A DNA stretch of 64,000 bases from Chthonomonadia bacterium (GTDB taxonomy: Bacteria > Armatimonadota > HRBIN16), in contig JABUFA010000012.1 in assembly GCA_013314755.1 (NCBI GenBank), positions 1 through 64,000 on the forward strand. Direction: 5' to 3'. The notes beneath the pieces are model-generated. The model saw nothing but the letters and a program-made list of their open reading frames with translations. It had not been told where the DNA came from and searched no databases. Of the stretch, positions 25,583-33,650 are shown one piece after another (positions within the stretch are counted from its first letter, which is position 1; the number at the start of each line of letters is the position of its first letter). A program made the translations under genes and the position numbers.

Positions 25583-25657
25583 GTTGCTAATACAACAACT
25601 TTATTGCCTGTGCAACGAACTTAATATTGCATGTGCAACAATTCGTTGCAGGCGCAA
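25583..25657. repeat. Array of TTGC-N4-GCAA palindromes between the two methylase parts
   Basis: Three palindromes TTGC-N4-GCAA lie at 25604-25615 (centre CTGT), 25627-25638 (ATGT) and 25646-25657 (AGGC), each followed by C. A looser relative, GTTG-N6-CAAC, lies at 25583-25596. Centres are about 20, 23 and 19 bases apart, close to two helical turns. The tract is richer in A/T than its surroundings and lies in the 192-base gap between the methylase stop and the next start. It looks like an operator array or a decayed tandem repeat. It is not a CRISPR array, since the spacers are only 7-11 bases. Confidence 0.7.
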
Positions 25658-25720
25658 CAGAGTAACTTGCTGTTCTACAAGCATGAGGCGGCGCGAGCGG
25701 GTTACATAAGGAGGACATCC

Positions 25721-26797
25721 ATGAAGTTCGCCGACATCAAAGATAAAATCGTCAATCGGATGGGATTTGAGAGCTTGGAGCAAATCCGCCGGGCGGGCTA
25801 TCGCGTGGTTCGCGAACGGGATGGCGACCGCTATTTCCTGGCGCGCGAAGAGGAGCTCCGGCCTCTTCTGGTGAAATTGGGCGACATTGCGGATGTGCGA
25901 TTCGGCATCAAGACGGGCGCAAACGAGTTTTTCTATCTGGCACCTGTGGAAAAAAATGTGGCAGAAGCGGTGGCTGAAGCGCAACAAAACCCAGAGACTC
26001 CCATCCGCGTGCGCAACAGCGCAGGCTGGGAGGGCGAAATCGAAGCCGAGTTCCTCAAACCAGTCATTAAAAGCCCACGCGAAGTCCGCACCTTGCTTGT
26101 TCGGGAGAAAGACCTGAAGTACCTTCTACTTATGTGTCCGTATAGCAAGGAGGAACTGAGACGTAAGGGCAAAACCAAAGTGCTGGAGTATATCAAATGG
26201 GGCGAATTGCAAGGATTCCACAAGAGACAAACTTGCAAGGGTAGGCAGCGTTGGTGGGACCTGGGTAACCGATCTCCTGCGGATGTGAACTGTAACTACC
26301 TAATTGATGATAGAATGCGTTTTTATTACGGCAAAGTGTTTGTAAGTGACAATTTTCAGGAGATACGTGGAGGCGGCAAGCTGCTCGGTGCCGCTCTACA
26401 GGTACCCTTCCTTCAGATTTTCTGCGAGCTTGGAGGTCGTGCACCGTTTGGTGGGGGGTTACTTAAGGTGCAGACCTACGAGGTTGAGGAGTTGTTAGTT
26501 CTGAATCCCTCGTATCTGTGCTGTTCTCAACGTGAACGTCTGCTAAGTGCCTTTGAGCAGCTCTGTCAGCGAGAGATTAAAAGCATTTTTGAAGAATTGG
26601 GTTTACCGAAACCCAACAAAGGCTATAGCAACATTCACCCAGAAGATGTTGCTCTGGAGAAAGTGCTTTCCGACCGCTATGAGCTGGATAGCGTGATATT
26701 CGACGCGCTTGGCTTGACGCACGAAGAGCGGTTAGCTGTGTACCGCGCCGTTGTACAGATGGTCAAAGACCGCCTGGTGAAGGCGAAGAGCGTATAA
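25721..26797 (+). CDS. Separate target-recognition-domain protein of the split Eco57I-type methylase
   Basis: A 358-residue protein. From about residue 48 it matches the part of Eco57I-type methylases that follows motif IV and makes the DNA-specificity domain (LGDIADVRFGIKTGANEFF, a hallmark of TaqI-like C-terminal domains). The first ~48 residues (MKFADIKDKIVNRMGFESLE onward) have no clear counterpart there. AAGGAGG is well spaced before ATG 25721, so it is translated on its own. It probably assembles with the 799-residue methylase to give sequence recognition. The second half is noticeably A/T-richer than the chromosome around it, hinting at transfer. Its 3' end overlaps the convergent hypF gene by 35 bases. 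Confidence 0.75.
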   Translation: MKFADIKDKIVNRMGFESLEQIRRAGYRVVRERDGDRYFLAREEELRPLLVKLGDIADVRFGIKTGANEFFYLAPVEKNVAEAVAEAQQNPETPIRVRNSAGWEGEIEAEFLKPVIKSPREVRTLLVREKDLKYLLLMCPYSKEELRRKGKTKVLEYIKWGELQGFHKRQTCKGRQRWWDLGNRSPADVNCNYLIDDRMRFYYGKVFVSDNFQEIRGGGKLLGAALQVPFLQIFCELGGRAPFGGGLLKVQTYEVEELLVLNPSYLCCSQRERLLSAFEQLCQREIKSIFEELGLPKPNKGYSNIHPEDVALEKVLSDRYELDSVIFDALGLTHEERLAVYRAVVQMVKDRLVKAKSV

Positions 26798-29042
26798 TAC
26801 CCGCCGCTACCACCTGTCCCAGCGCGATGCCGCCGTCGTTGGGGGGAACGCGCTGATGCCAGTGCACGCGAAAGCCCTCTTCGGTAAGGCGATGCACCGC
26901 CCGCTCGGTCAGATAGGCGTTCTGAAAACAGCCCCCGCTGAAGGCAATCCGCTCCACGCCAACAGCCTTCGCCACCGCTACCATCATCTCCACTAAGGTG
27001 TTGTGAAAGCGCAGGGCAATCATCGGAGGCTCCACACCCTGCTGGACGTCCTGCAGGATTGCCGCCACCATCGGCGACCAGTCCAGCACGCGCGGAGTTC
27101 CTTGTGACAATGTGAAGGGATACGAATCGCCGCCCGGTGCGGAATGGACGAGGAACTCCAGCTCCATCGCTGCCTGCCCTTCGAAGTTCGCCACCTGCCG
27201 CCCGGTGACCAGCGACGCTACCGCGTCAAACAACCTGCCCGCGCTGGTGGTGACGGGAGCATTCACGCCCTGCCTGAGCATCTGCGCCAGCAGGTGACGC
27301 TCGTAGGCGGTGAACCGCTCACCCAGCAGTTCGAACGCCTGCTCGCCCAGCATCTCGTACAGCACGCCCAGCGCGGAGCGACGAGGCTCCTTAACCGCGC
27401 GGTCACCACCGGGCAGGTGGAATGGGCGCAGGTGCGCCACCCGCTCGAAGTCCGTTTCTGTCACCAGCAGGAACTCGCCGCCCCACACCGTGCCGTCGAC
27501 GCCGTAGCCCGTGCCATCCCACGAAATGCCCAAAACGGGAGGCGCGACTTCGTTCTCCGCCATGCACGCCAGCACGTGCGCGTAGTGATGCTGAACACTC
27601 ACGACGGGAAGCCCCATGCGATGCGCAGACTGCGTGGAGAGGTAATCGGGGTGCAGGTCACATGCTACCGCCTGCGGCTGGTGCTCCCAGAGAGCCTGTA
27701 CGTCGGCAGTTACGCGCCGGAACGCCTCCAGAGCCTGTGGCGTCTCCAGGTCGCCGATATGCTGGCTGATGAAAACCTGCCTGCCCACGCTCAGCGCGAC
27801 CGTGTTTTTCAGGTGCGCGCCCACCGCCAGCAGAGGGGGCAGAGGCTCCTTCACCAGAACAGGCAGAGGCGCATAGCCGCGCGCCCGCCGTAACACCATC
27901 TCACGCCCCATGAGCACGCGAACCACCGAGTCGTCCACATGGCGGGCAATCGGTCGGTTGTGCACCAGAAACAGGTCGGCGATACCGGCGAGGCGCTGCA
28001 GTGCCTCGTGTTCGTCCGTGCAGATAGGCTCATCCGACAGGTTCCCGCTGGTGGCAACGACCGGGAAGCCCAGTTCGGCAAGCAGGAGGTGGTGCAGGGG
28101 AGTGTAGGGGAGCATCACGCCCAGATAGGGGTTGCCGGGCGCAACCGAGGGAGCGATGTCGGCATCCACCTTGCGGTGCAGGAGGACAATCGGCGATTCG
28201 GGCGAGGTGAGCACGCGCTCTTCCGTCTCGTCCACCCGGCAGTGTGCTTGCACCACCTGCAGAGAGGGATACATCAGCGCAAATGGCTTCTCCTCCCGCC
28301 GCTTGCGCTCACGGAGCCGACGAACAGCCTGCTCATTGCGAGCGTCCACTATCAGATGGAAGCCTCCCAGTCCCTTCACCGCCACGATGCGCCCCTCGCG
28401 GATGGCGTCCGCCGCCCTGCGCAGAGCCTCGTCATGCTGTGCCAGCACACTACCGCGCTCGTCCCATAGATCCAGACGTGGACCGCATTCGGGGCAGGCG
28501 TTCGGTTGAGCGTGGAAACGCCGGTCCAGCGGGTTCTCGTACTCCTCCCGGCACTTCGCGCACATGGTGAACGCCTTCATGGTGGTGTTCGGGCGGTCGT
28601 AGGGCAGGGACTCAATGATGCTGTAGCGCGGACCGCAGTTCGTGCAGTTGGTAAAGGGATAGCGGTAGCGGCGGTTGGCAGGGTCGAAGATTTCGCGCAG
28701 GCAGTCGGCGCAGGTGGCGATGTCCGGCAGGATGAACGCGCTCTTTTCGCCCGTCTCTTCGCTGTGACGGATTTCAAAAGTGGTGTAGCCAACGGGGTCC
28801 AGAACCGACTGCTCCATGCTCTGGATGAAAGCGCGAGGGGGCAACTCGTGATAGAGACGTTTCACGAACTGCTGGAGCAGAGTCGGTTCACCCTCCACCT
28901 CGATGAACACGCCCTGCGCCGAGTTCAGCACCCACCCCCGCAAGTCGAGCTCGGTCGCCAGACGGTACACAAACGGGCGAAATCCCACGCCCTGTACCGC
29001 CCCTCGAATGACCAGACGGACACGCTGGACCGAATGTGACAT
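26763..29042 (-). CDS. hypF: Hydrogenase maturation carbamoyltransferase HypF
   Basis: A 759-residue protein that makes the thiocarbamoyl precursor of the CN ligands of NiFe-hydrogenase, using carbamoyl phosphate and ATP and handing the group to HypE. Domains in order: acylphosphatase (RLVIRGAVQGVGFRPFVYRL), two zinc fingers (CADC...CTNCGPR and CAKC...CPECGPR), a YrdC-like domain and a Kae1-like domain that ends with VPPNDGGIALGQ. ATG 29042 is preferred over TTG 29048; the ribosome site is weak, suggesting coupling to hypB, which ends 26 bases upstream. The 3' end overlaps the defence gene on the opposite strand. hypC, hypD and hypE are not in the window. Confidence 0.95.
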   Translation of the reverse strand: MSHSVQRVRLVIRGAVQGVGFRPFVYRLATELDLRGWVLNSAQGVFIEVEGEPTLLQQFVKRLYHELPPRAFIQSMEQSVLDPVGYTTFEIRHSEETGEKSAFILPDIATCADCLREIFDPANRRYRYPFTNCTNCGPRYSIIESLPYDRPNTTMKAFTMCAKCREEYENPLDRRFHAQPNACPECGPRLDLWDERGSVLAQHDEALRRAADAIREGRIVAVKGLGGFHLIVDARNEQAVRRLRERKRREEKPFALMYPSLQVVQAHCRVDETEERVLTSPESPIVLLHRKVDADIAPSVAPGNPYLGVMLPYTPLHHLLLAELGFPVVATSGNLSDEPICTDEHEALQRLAGIADLFLVHNRPIARHVDDSVVRVLMGREMVLRRARGYAPLPVLVKEPLPPLLAVGAHLKNTVALSVGRQVFISQHIGDLETPQALEAFRRVTADVQALWEHQPQAVACDLHPDYLSTQSAHRMGLPVVSVQHHYAHVLACMAENEVAPPVLGISWDGTGYGVDGTVWGGEFLLVTETDFERVAHLRPFHLPGGDRAVKEPRRSALGVLYEMLGEQAFELLGERFTAYERHLLAQMLRQGVNAPVTTSAGRLFDAVASLVTGRQVANFEGQAAMELEFLVHSAPGGDSYPFTLSQGTPRVLDWSPMVAAILQDVQQGVEPPMIALRFHNTLVEMMVAVAKAVGVERIAFSGGCFQNAYLTERAVHRLTEEGFRVHWHQRVPPNDGGIALGQVVAAGIIRSSPSPGGL

Positions 29043-29068
29043 GCTCAACAGGTGCTGTCTTATAAGAC

Positions 29069-29731
29069 CTACTGCATGACAGCCTCTTTATTCAACAAGC
29101 CCTCCAGCCAACGGACCCATTCCGCCATGCCCTCGCCGGTGCGACAGGACACGCGCAGTATCGGCATATCGGGGTTCAGCCGGCGCACGTCGGCGGTAAA
29201 CTGCGACTCGTCGAAGTCCAGATAGGGTATCAGGTCCACTTTGTTTAACACAGTCACCTGCGCGGTGCGGAACAGGGCAGGGTATTTGGCGGGCTTATCG
29301 TGACCCTCTGCGGCGCTGACCACCGCCACCCGATGGGACTCACCCAGATCAAACACCACCGGACATACCAGATTGCCCACGTTCTCGATAAATAGCAACT
29401 GCAGGGCGTTCAGGTCTATTTCATCCAGCGCGCGCAGAACCATCGTCGCCTCCAGGTGACAGCCGCCCTCGGTATTAATCTGCACGACGGGTACATCCAG
29501 CCGGGCGATGCGTTCGGCGTCGCGGGTGGTGTCGGGGTCGCCTTCAATAACGCCTATGTTCACCTTGCCCTTCAGCTCGCGAATAGCACACTCGATTAGC
29601 GAAGTCTTGCCCGAACCGGGTGCGCTGATAAGGTTCAGTGCTATCACGCCTGCCTCACGCAAACGGCGGCGTACCACCTCCGCGTGCTGTTCGTTCGCCT
29701 CCATAATCCGCCGCACAACCTTAATTTCCAT
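29069..29731 (-). CDS. hypB: Hydrogenase nickel-incorporation GTPase HypB
   Basis: A 220-residue SIMIBI-class GTPase. The P-loop reads SAPGSGKTSL, with metal-site and dimer segments NTEGGCHLEA and IENVGNLVCP, and the guanine motif NKVDLIPY. It delivers nickel to the hydrogenase large subunit with HypA. The N-terminus lacks the His-rich or CxxCGC nickel-storage extension of some HypB proteins. It overlaps hypA by 11 bases, so the two are translationally coupled, and hypF follows after 26 bases. Confidence 0.95.
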   Translation of the reverse strand: MEIKVVRRIMEANEQHAEVVRRRLREAGVIALNLISAPGSGKTSLIECAIRELKGKVNIGVIEGDPDTTRDAERIARLDVPVVQINTEGGCHLEATMVLRALDEIDLNALQLLFIENVGNLVCPVVFDLGESHRVAVVSAAEGHDKPAKYPALFRTAQVTVLNKVDLIPYLDFDESQFTADVRRLNPDMPILRVSCRTGEGMAEWVRWLEGLLNKEAVMQ

Positions 29732-30080
29732 CCGAACCTCCTGCCAGAGTAATAGACACTATCTCCAGCTCCTCGCCTGCCACCACCTCTGCGCCTATCG
29801 CGCCGCATGAAGGACACTCCCAGAACACATCTTTCGGATGATACTCCATACCGCAGGACCTGCAGCGCACCTGCGCGGGTACCGTCTCCCATTCCAGCGA
29901 AGCATCCGCCAGCAAGGTGTTTTCCTTCAGAATGTCAAACGCAAAGGTCAGCGCGTCGGGAACCACCTGGCGCAGCTCGCCAATGCGCAACTGCACCTTT
30001 TCCGCCCTGCCGCCGCCGTTCGCCCTCAGCACCTCTTCACTGGTGCGCACAATCGCTTCCGCTATCGAAAACTCATGCAT
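29721..30080 (-). CDS. hypA: Hydrogenase nickel chaperone HypA
   Basis: A 119-residue metallochaperone. The N-terminus MHEFSIA supplies the Met-His-Glu nickel site, and two CxxC pairs (CRSC and CPSC) bind structural zinc. It partners with HypB in nickel insertion. It overlaps both neighbours: 8 bases with the protease gene upstream and 11 bases with hypB downstream, so the four hyp-type genes form one tight operon. Confidence 0.95.
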   Translation of the reverse strand: MHEFSIAEAIVRTSEEVLRANGGGRAEKVQLRIGELRQVVPDALTFAFDILKENTLLADASLEWETVPAQVRCRSCGMEYHPKDVFWECPSCGAIGAEVVAGEELEIVSITLAGGSDGN

Positions 30081-30537
30081 CTGTCCCGTCCTTCAGAACG
30101 TCCTGCAGGATATAGCGTACCACATCATCCACCGCTTTTTCGACCTCCAGCGATAACCCTTCGCCTTCGCCGAAGTCGTCGCCTTCGATGCCGTAAACGA
30201 TCAACTCCAGCGGCAGTTTGTTCAGCACATGCGCCAGAGCAATAACCTCCTCCAGCCCTATCGAGTGCGTGCAGGAGAAGCGTCCTTCCACAGGCAACGG
30301 TTCACGGTGCGCCTCCATGCGGAGTATCTCTCCTGGCGTGCCTCCTGAACGAAGCGCATCCACCACAACACAGCGGGAACCCTGCCATATCTCCAGAAGC
30401 GTCATGAGGTCGCCCGTCCACTCCAACACCTCCACCGACGGGGGGAGCAGGGGACGCGCCCGACGCACCGCCACGATGCCCACACCGTCGTCTCGGCGGT
30501 AAACGTTGCCAATCCCGATAAGAAGTGTCCTGTGCAT
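30073..30537 (-). CDS. Hydrogenase maturation endopeptidase (HycI/HybD family)
   Basis: A 154-residue protease that clips the C-terminal tail of the NiFe-hydrogenase large subunit after nickel insertion. The metal-sensing residues are in place: Asp in GIGNVYRRDDGVGI (Asp as in HycI, Glu in HybD), Asp in VVVDALRSGG and His in CTHSIGLEE. ATG 30537 is chosen because GAGGAGG sits 5 bases before it. Its likely target is the short tail FLKMKVERE of the large subunit encoded at 36882. It is the first gene of the hyp operon; no clear promoter box was found in the 108-base gap to the divergent tetR gene. Confidence 0.9.
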   Translation of the reverse strand: MHRTLLIGIGNVYRRDDGVGIVAVRRARPLLPPSVEVLEWTGDLMTLLEIWQGSRCVVVDALRSGGTPGEILRMEAHREPLPVEGRFSCTHSIGLEEVIALAHVLNKLPLELIVYGIEGDDFGEGEGLSLEVEKAVDDVVRYILQDVLKDGTDA

Positions 30538-30582
30538 GGAATCCTCCTCGGCATAATTTGTTCTGCACGCGCCCCGCTCCTC

Positions 30583-30611
30583 TTGACAATTCCAGAGATG
30601 GGAAGTAAGAT
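30583..30611 (+). promoter_or_regulatory. Promoter of the tetR-exporter operon
   Basis: The -35 box TTGACA (30583-30588) and -10 box TAAGAT (30606-30611) are 17 bases apart. The palindrome starting one base after the -10 box covers the expected transcription start. Confidence 0.8.
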
Positions 30612-30631
30612 ATGAGTGAGTGTTCACTCAT
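30612..30631. promoter_or_regulatory. TetR-type operator overlapping the transcription start
   Basis: ATGAGTGA (30612-30619) and TCACTCAT (30624-30631) are perfect inverted repeats around GTGT. Size and position fit a TetR dimer site causing autorepression of the tetR and exporter genes. Confidence 0.8.
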
Positions 30632-30645
30632 CATAAGGAGAAACG

Positions 30646-31281
30646 ATGAGCAACTCACCATCACAAAAAGGCAGGCGCGGGCGGGGGGAAGACACAAAAG
30701 AGGCAATCCTTCAGGCGGCGTTGCGGCTGTTCGCCCAGCGGGGATACGATTCCACCACCACGCGCATGATTGCTCAGGAAGCCGGAGTGGCGGAAGGAAC
30801 CATTTACATTCATTTCCCCTCCAAGCGCCATCTGCTTTTCGCCCTGCTGGGACAGGCAAGCCTGCCGGTATTGAAGGACATCCTCTCGGCGTCGCAGGAA
30901 ACGAATGACCGGGAGGTGCTGCGCTCGCTCTTCCGGGACAGGATACGCTTCGGGGAACGGTATGCCGACCTGCTGAGGGCACTGCTTCCCCAGGCGATGC
31001 ACGACGAGCAGGTAGCCGAGCAGTTAATGCAGGAGGTCATCCGCCCTGCAGCGAGCATGGTGAAAGAGTACCTTTCCAGAAGGATACAGGAAGGAGCTTT
31101 TCGCGAGGTGCCGGTGGAGATTGCCGCGCGGATGCTGGTGGGGGCGCTCTGGATGACCATTCTGTTTGACCATCTGCTGGCTTGCAGTGACGAAACCAAA
31201 GAGCAGATTTTGCCGAGGCACAGTGCGGAAGAGTATGCGGAGGTGTTCGCGAATCTGCTTCTGGAGGGCATTCGGCGATGA
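30646..31281 (+). CDS. TetR-family transcriptional regulator of the exporter operon
   Basis: A 211-residue regulator. Residues about 17-63 form the TetR helix-turn-helix (ILQAALRLFAQRGYDSTTTR and IAQEAGVAEGTIYIHFPSK), followed by an all-helical ligand domain. AAGGAG lies 5 bases before the ATG. The stop overlaps the start of the membrane-fusion gene (ATGA), so it is the first gene of the exporter operon. It most likely represses its own promoter through the palindrome at 30612-30631 until an exported compound binds. The inducer is unknown. Confidence 0.92.
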   Translation: MSNSPSQKGRRGRGEDTKEAILQAALRLFAQRGYDSTTTRMIAQEAGVAEGTIYIHFPSKRHLLFALLGQASLPVLKDILSASQETNDREVLRSLFRDRIRFGERYADLLRALLPQAMHDEQVAEQLMQEVIRPAASMVKEYLSRRIQEGAFREVPVEIAARMLVGALWMTILFDHLLACSDETKEQILPRHSAEEYAEVFANLLLEGIRR

Positions 31282-32699
31282 AACACGGCAAGGCGGTTCG
31301 TGTGCTGGTGCTGATTGCGCTGGTGATAGCGGGCTTTGCGGTGTGGCGTGTGGTGCTTTCACGCTCTGCTCCGCCGGGCAACGTTATCCTCGCCAGCGGC
31401 ACCATTGAAGCCACCGAGGTAGACGTCAGCGCGAAAACCACAGGGCGCATCCTCAAACTGCTGGTTGACGAGGGCGACGAGGTGCAGGCAGGGCAGGTTA
31501 TCGCCGTTCTGGACGGCAGGGAGCTGGAGGCACAGGTGCTTCAGGCGGAGGGAGCCTATCGAGCGGCGCAGGCGAGGCTGGAAGAGCTGCTGAAGGGAGC
31601 GCGAGAAGAAGAGATACGTCAGGCGCAGGCGAACCTGGCGCAGGCGGAGGCAGCCGCAGAAGGGGCGCGCCGGACGCTGGCAACGGTTCAGGAGATGTTT
31701 GCCAAAGCGACGGAGCTGAAAGCACAGCTGGTCAACGCACAGTCCGCGTATGAGGTCGCCGAGAACGCCTACAAGCAGGCGAAGGCACGATTGGAGATGG
31801 TGGAAGCCGGGGCGCGTGTGGAGCAGATAGAGCAGGCTCGTGCCGCCGTCGAGCAGGCAAAGGCGCAGTTCATCAACGCCCAGCAGGACGCGGAGCGTGC
31901 CCAGAACCTGTTCGCAACGGGAGCCATCTCCAGACAGCAGATGGACTCCGCCATCGCACGACGGGATACCGCGTGGGCGGCGCTTGCGGCGGCGGAGGCA
32001 AAGCTGGCAGAACTGCAGGCAGGTGCTCGCCCAGAGGAACGCGAGCAGGCACGCGCAGCGGAGGCGCAGGCACGCGCCCAGCTGGAAGGGGCACGTCTCA
32101 ACCTGCAGGTGGTGAAAGAGATCTATACCGACCGCCTGGTGACCAAACAGCAGCTGGAACAGGCGCGTACCCAGTACCGCACCGCGCTGGAAGGAGTGTC
32201 TGCTGCCCGAGCACGGCTGCAACTCCTGCTGGCTGGCGCACGCGAAGAGACTATCCAGGCGGCGAGGGCGCAGGTGGAACAGGCACGGGGCGTACTGGAG
32301 TCGGCAAAGGCGCTTCGCGAATACCTGACCGTTCGGTCGCCCGTGACAGGTAAAGTCATCCTCAAGGTCGCGGAGCAGGGCGAGCTGGTCACGCCCGGAA
32401 TGCCCATCGTGCGCATTGCCAATCTGGATAGCGTGTGGCTAAAGGTGTATGTTCCCGAGCCGGATATGCGCGTAAAGCTGGGCGACCGCGCCGAGGTGGC
32501 GGTGGACGCCTTTCCCGGCAAGCGGTTCGAGGGGAAGGTCACCGAAATCGCCGACAAGCCGGAGTTTACCCCGAAGAACGTTCAGACCAGAGAGGAGCGC
32601 GCGAAGCTGGTATTTGGCGTGAAGATTACGCTGGCGAACCCGCGCCATGAGCTGAAGCCCGGAATGCCAGCCGATGCCACCATCTTCCTTTCCCCGTAG
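31278..32699 (+). CDS. HlyD/YbhG-family periplasmic membrane-fusion protein
   Basis: A 473-residue efflux adaptor. One N-terminal membrane anchor (about 8-28) is followed by a lipoyl half-motif (GTIEATEVDVSAKTTGRI, DEGDEVQAGQVIAVLD), a very long helical hairpin with repeated Ala/Gln/Glu heptads (about residues 85-345), the second lipoyl half (VRSPVTGKVILKVAEQGE) and a beta-barrel domain. Four similar GAR-type segments (KGAREEEI, AGARVEQI, AGARPEER, AGAREETI) show that the coiled coil grew by internal duplication. It should connect the ABC transporter to the outer envelope. It starts within the tetR stop, with GGAGG upstream. Confidence 0.9.
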   Translation: MKHGKAVRVLVLIALVIAGFAVWRVVLSRSAPPGNVILASGTIEATEVDVSAKTTGRILKLLVDEGDEVQAGQVIAVLDGRELEAQVLQAEGAYRAAQARLEELLKGAREEEIRQAQANLAQAEAAAEGARRTLATVQEMFAKATELKAQLVNAQSAYEVAENAYKQAKARLEMVEAGARVEQIEQARAAVEQAKAQFINAQQDAERAQNLFATGAISRQQMDSAIARRDTAWAALAAAEAKLAELQAGARPEEREQARAAEAQARAQLEGARLNLQVVKEIYTDRLVTKQQLEQARTQYRTALEGVSAARARLQLLLAGAREETIQAARAQVEQARGVLESAKALREYLTVRSPVTGKVILKVAEQGELVTPGMPIVRIANLDSVWLKVYVPEPDMRVKLGDRAEVAVDAFPGKRFEGKVTEIADKPEFTPKNVQTREERAKLVFGVKITLANPRHELKPGMPADATIFLSP

Positions 32700-32711
32700 G
32701 CGGAGGCGGCG

Positions 32712-33650
32712 ATGAGCGAGCTCGCAGTAGAGGCACGCGCACTGCGCAAACTGTTTGGTGATGTCGTCGCAGTGGACTCGGTGGATTTGCAGGTAAAGCG
32801 CGGCGAGGTGTTCGGCATTGTCGGACCGGACGGCGCAGGCAAAACCACCACCTTTCGTATGCTGGTCGGAGCCATCGAGCCGACCGCCGGGGAGGCAATC
32901 GTGGCAGGCTTCAACGTGCGAACCCATCCCGAAGAGGTCAAACGGCGCATCGGTTATATGTCTCAGCGGTTCAGCCTTTATGGCGACCTGACCGTGCAGG
33001 AGAATCTGGACTTCTTTGCCGACATCTACCGCGTGCCCAAAGAGCAGCGCATCGCACGACAGAAAGAGCTTCTGGAGTTCAGCAGGCTGGCTCCGTTTAC
33101 GCGCAGGCTCGCGCAGAACCTGTCGGGCGGGATGAAGCAGAAGCTCGCGCTTGCCTGCACGCTCATCCACACACCCGAGATTCTCTTTCTGGACGAACCC
33201 ACCACCGGCGTGGACCCCGTCTCCCGGCGTGACTTCTGGCGGATACTATACAGCCTGGTGGGCAGGGGCATGACTCTGGTGGTCAGCACTCCCTACATGG
33301 ACGAGGCAGAACGATGCAACCGAATAGCCTTCATGTACGCCGGGCGGATTATTGTGTGCGACAGCCCGGACAACCTGCGAAACCGCATGACGGGCGACCT
33401 CGTTGAACTCATCTGCCATCCCCAGCGCGAAGCGAAGCGCATACTGAGCCACTCAGCGGGCGTGCAGAGCGTGCAGGTGTTCGGCGAGCGACTGCATGTC
33501 TGGCTGCAGGATGCAGACAGAAGTATTCCCCTTATCCGGCAGGCACTCACTCAGGCGAACGTCCGCATCGAGCACATCCAGCCGATTAGCGCGGGACTGG
33601 AGGATGTGTTTGTCGCCATCATGGAGGCGCAAAGGAGGGCTGGGGGATGA
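32712..33650 (+). CDS. ABC exporter ATP-binding protein 1 (YbhF N-half-like)
   Basis: A 312-residue ATPase. Walker A is GPDGAGKTTT, the signature is LSGGMKQKL and Walker B is ILFLDEPTTGVD. It carries the extended C-terminal region of drug and lipid exporters. With the next gene it corresponds to the two halves of E. coli YbhF, which is one fused protein there. The stop overlaps the next start by 4 bases. Confidence 0.92.
   Translation: MSELAVEARALRKLFGDVVAVDSVDLQVKRGEVFGIVGPDGAGKTTTFRMLVGAIEPTAGEAIVAGFNVRTHPEEVKRRIGYMSQRFSLYGDLTVQENLDFFADIYRVPKEQRIARQKELLEFSRLAPFTRRLAQNLSGGMKQKLALACTLIHTPEILFLDEPTTGVDPVSRRDFWRILYSLVGRGMTLVVSTPYMDEAERCNRIAFMYAGRIIVCDSPDNLRNRMTGDLVELICHPQREAKRILSHSAGVQSVQVFGERLHVWLQDADRSIPLIRQALTQANVRIEHIQPISAGLEDVFVAIMEAQRRAGG

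Noticed and set aside
25583-25657. CRISPR array
   Set aside because: The palindromic units are 12-14 bases and the gaps only 7-11 bases, far shorter than CRISPR repeats and spacers, and no cas genes are nearby.
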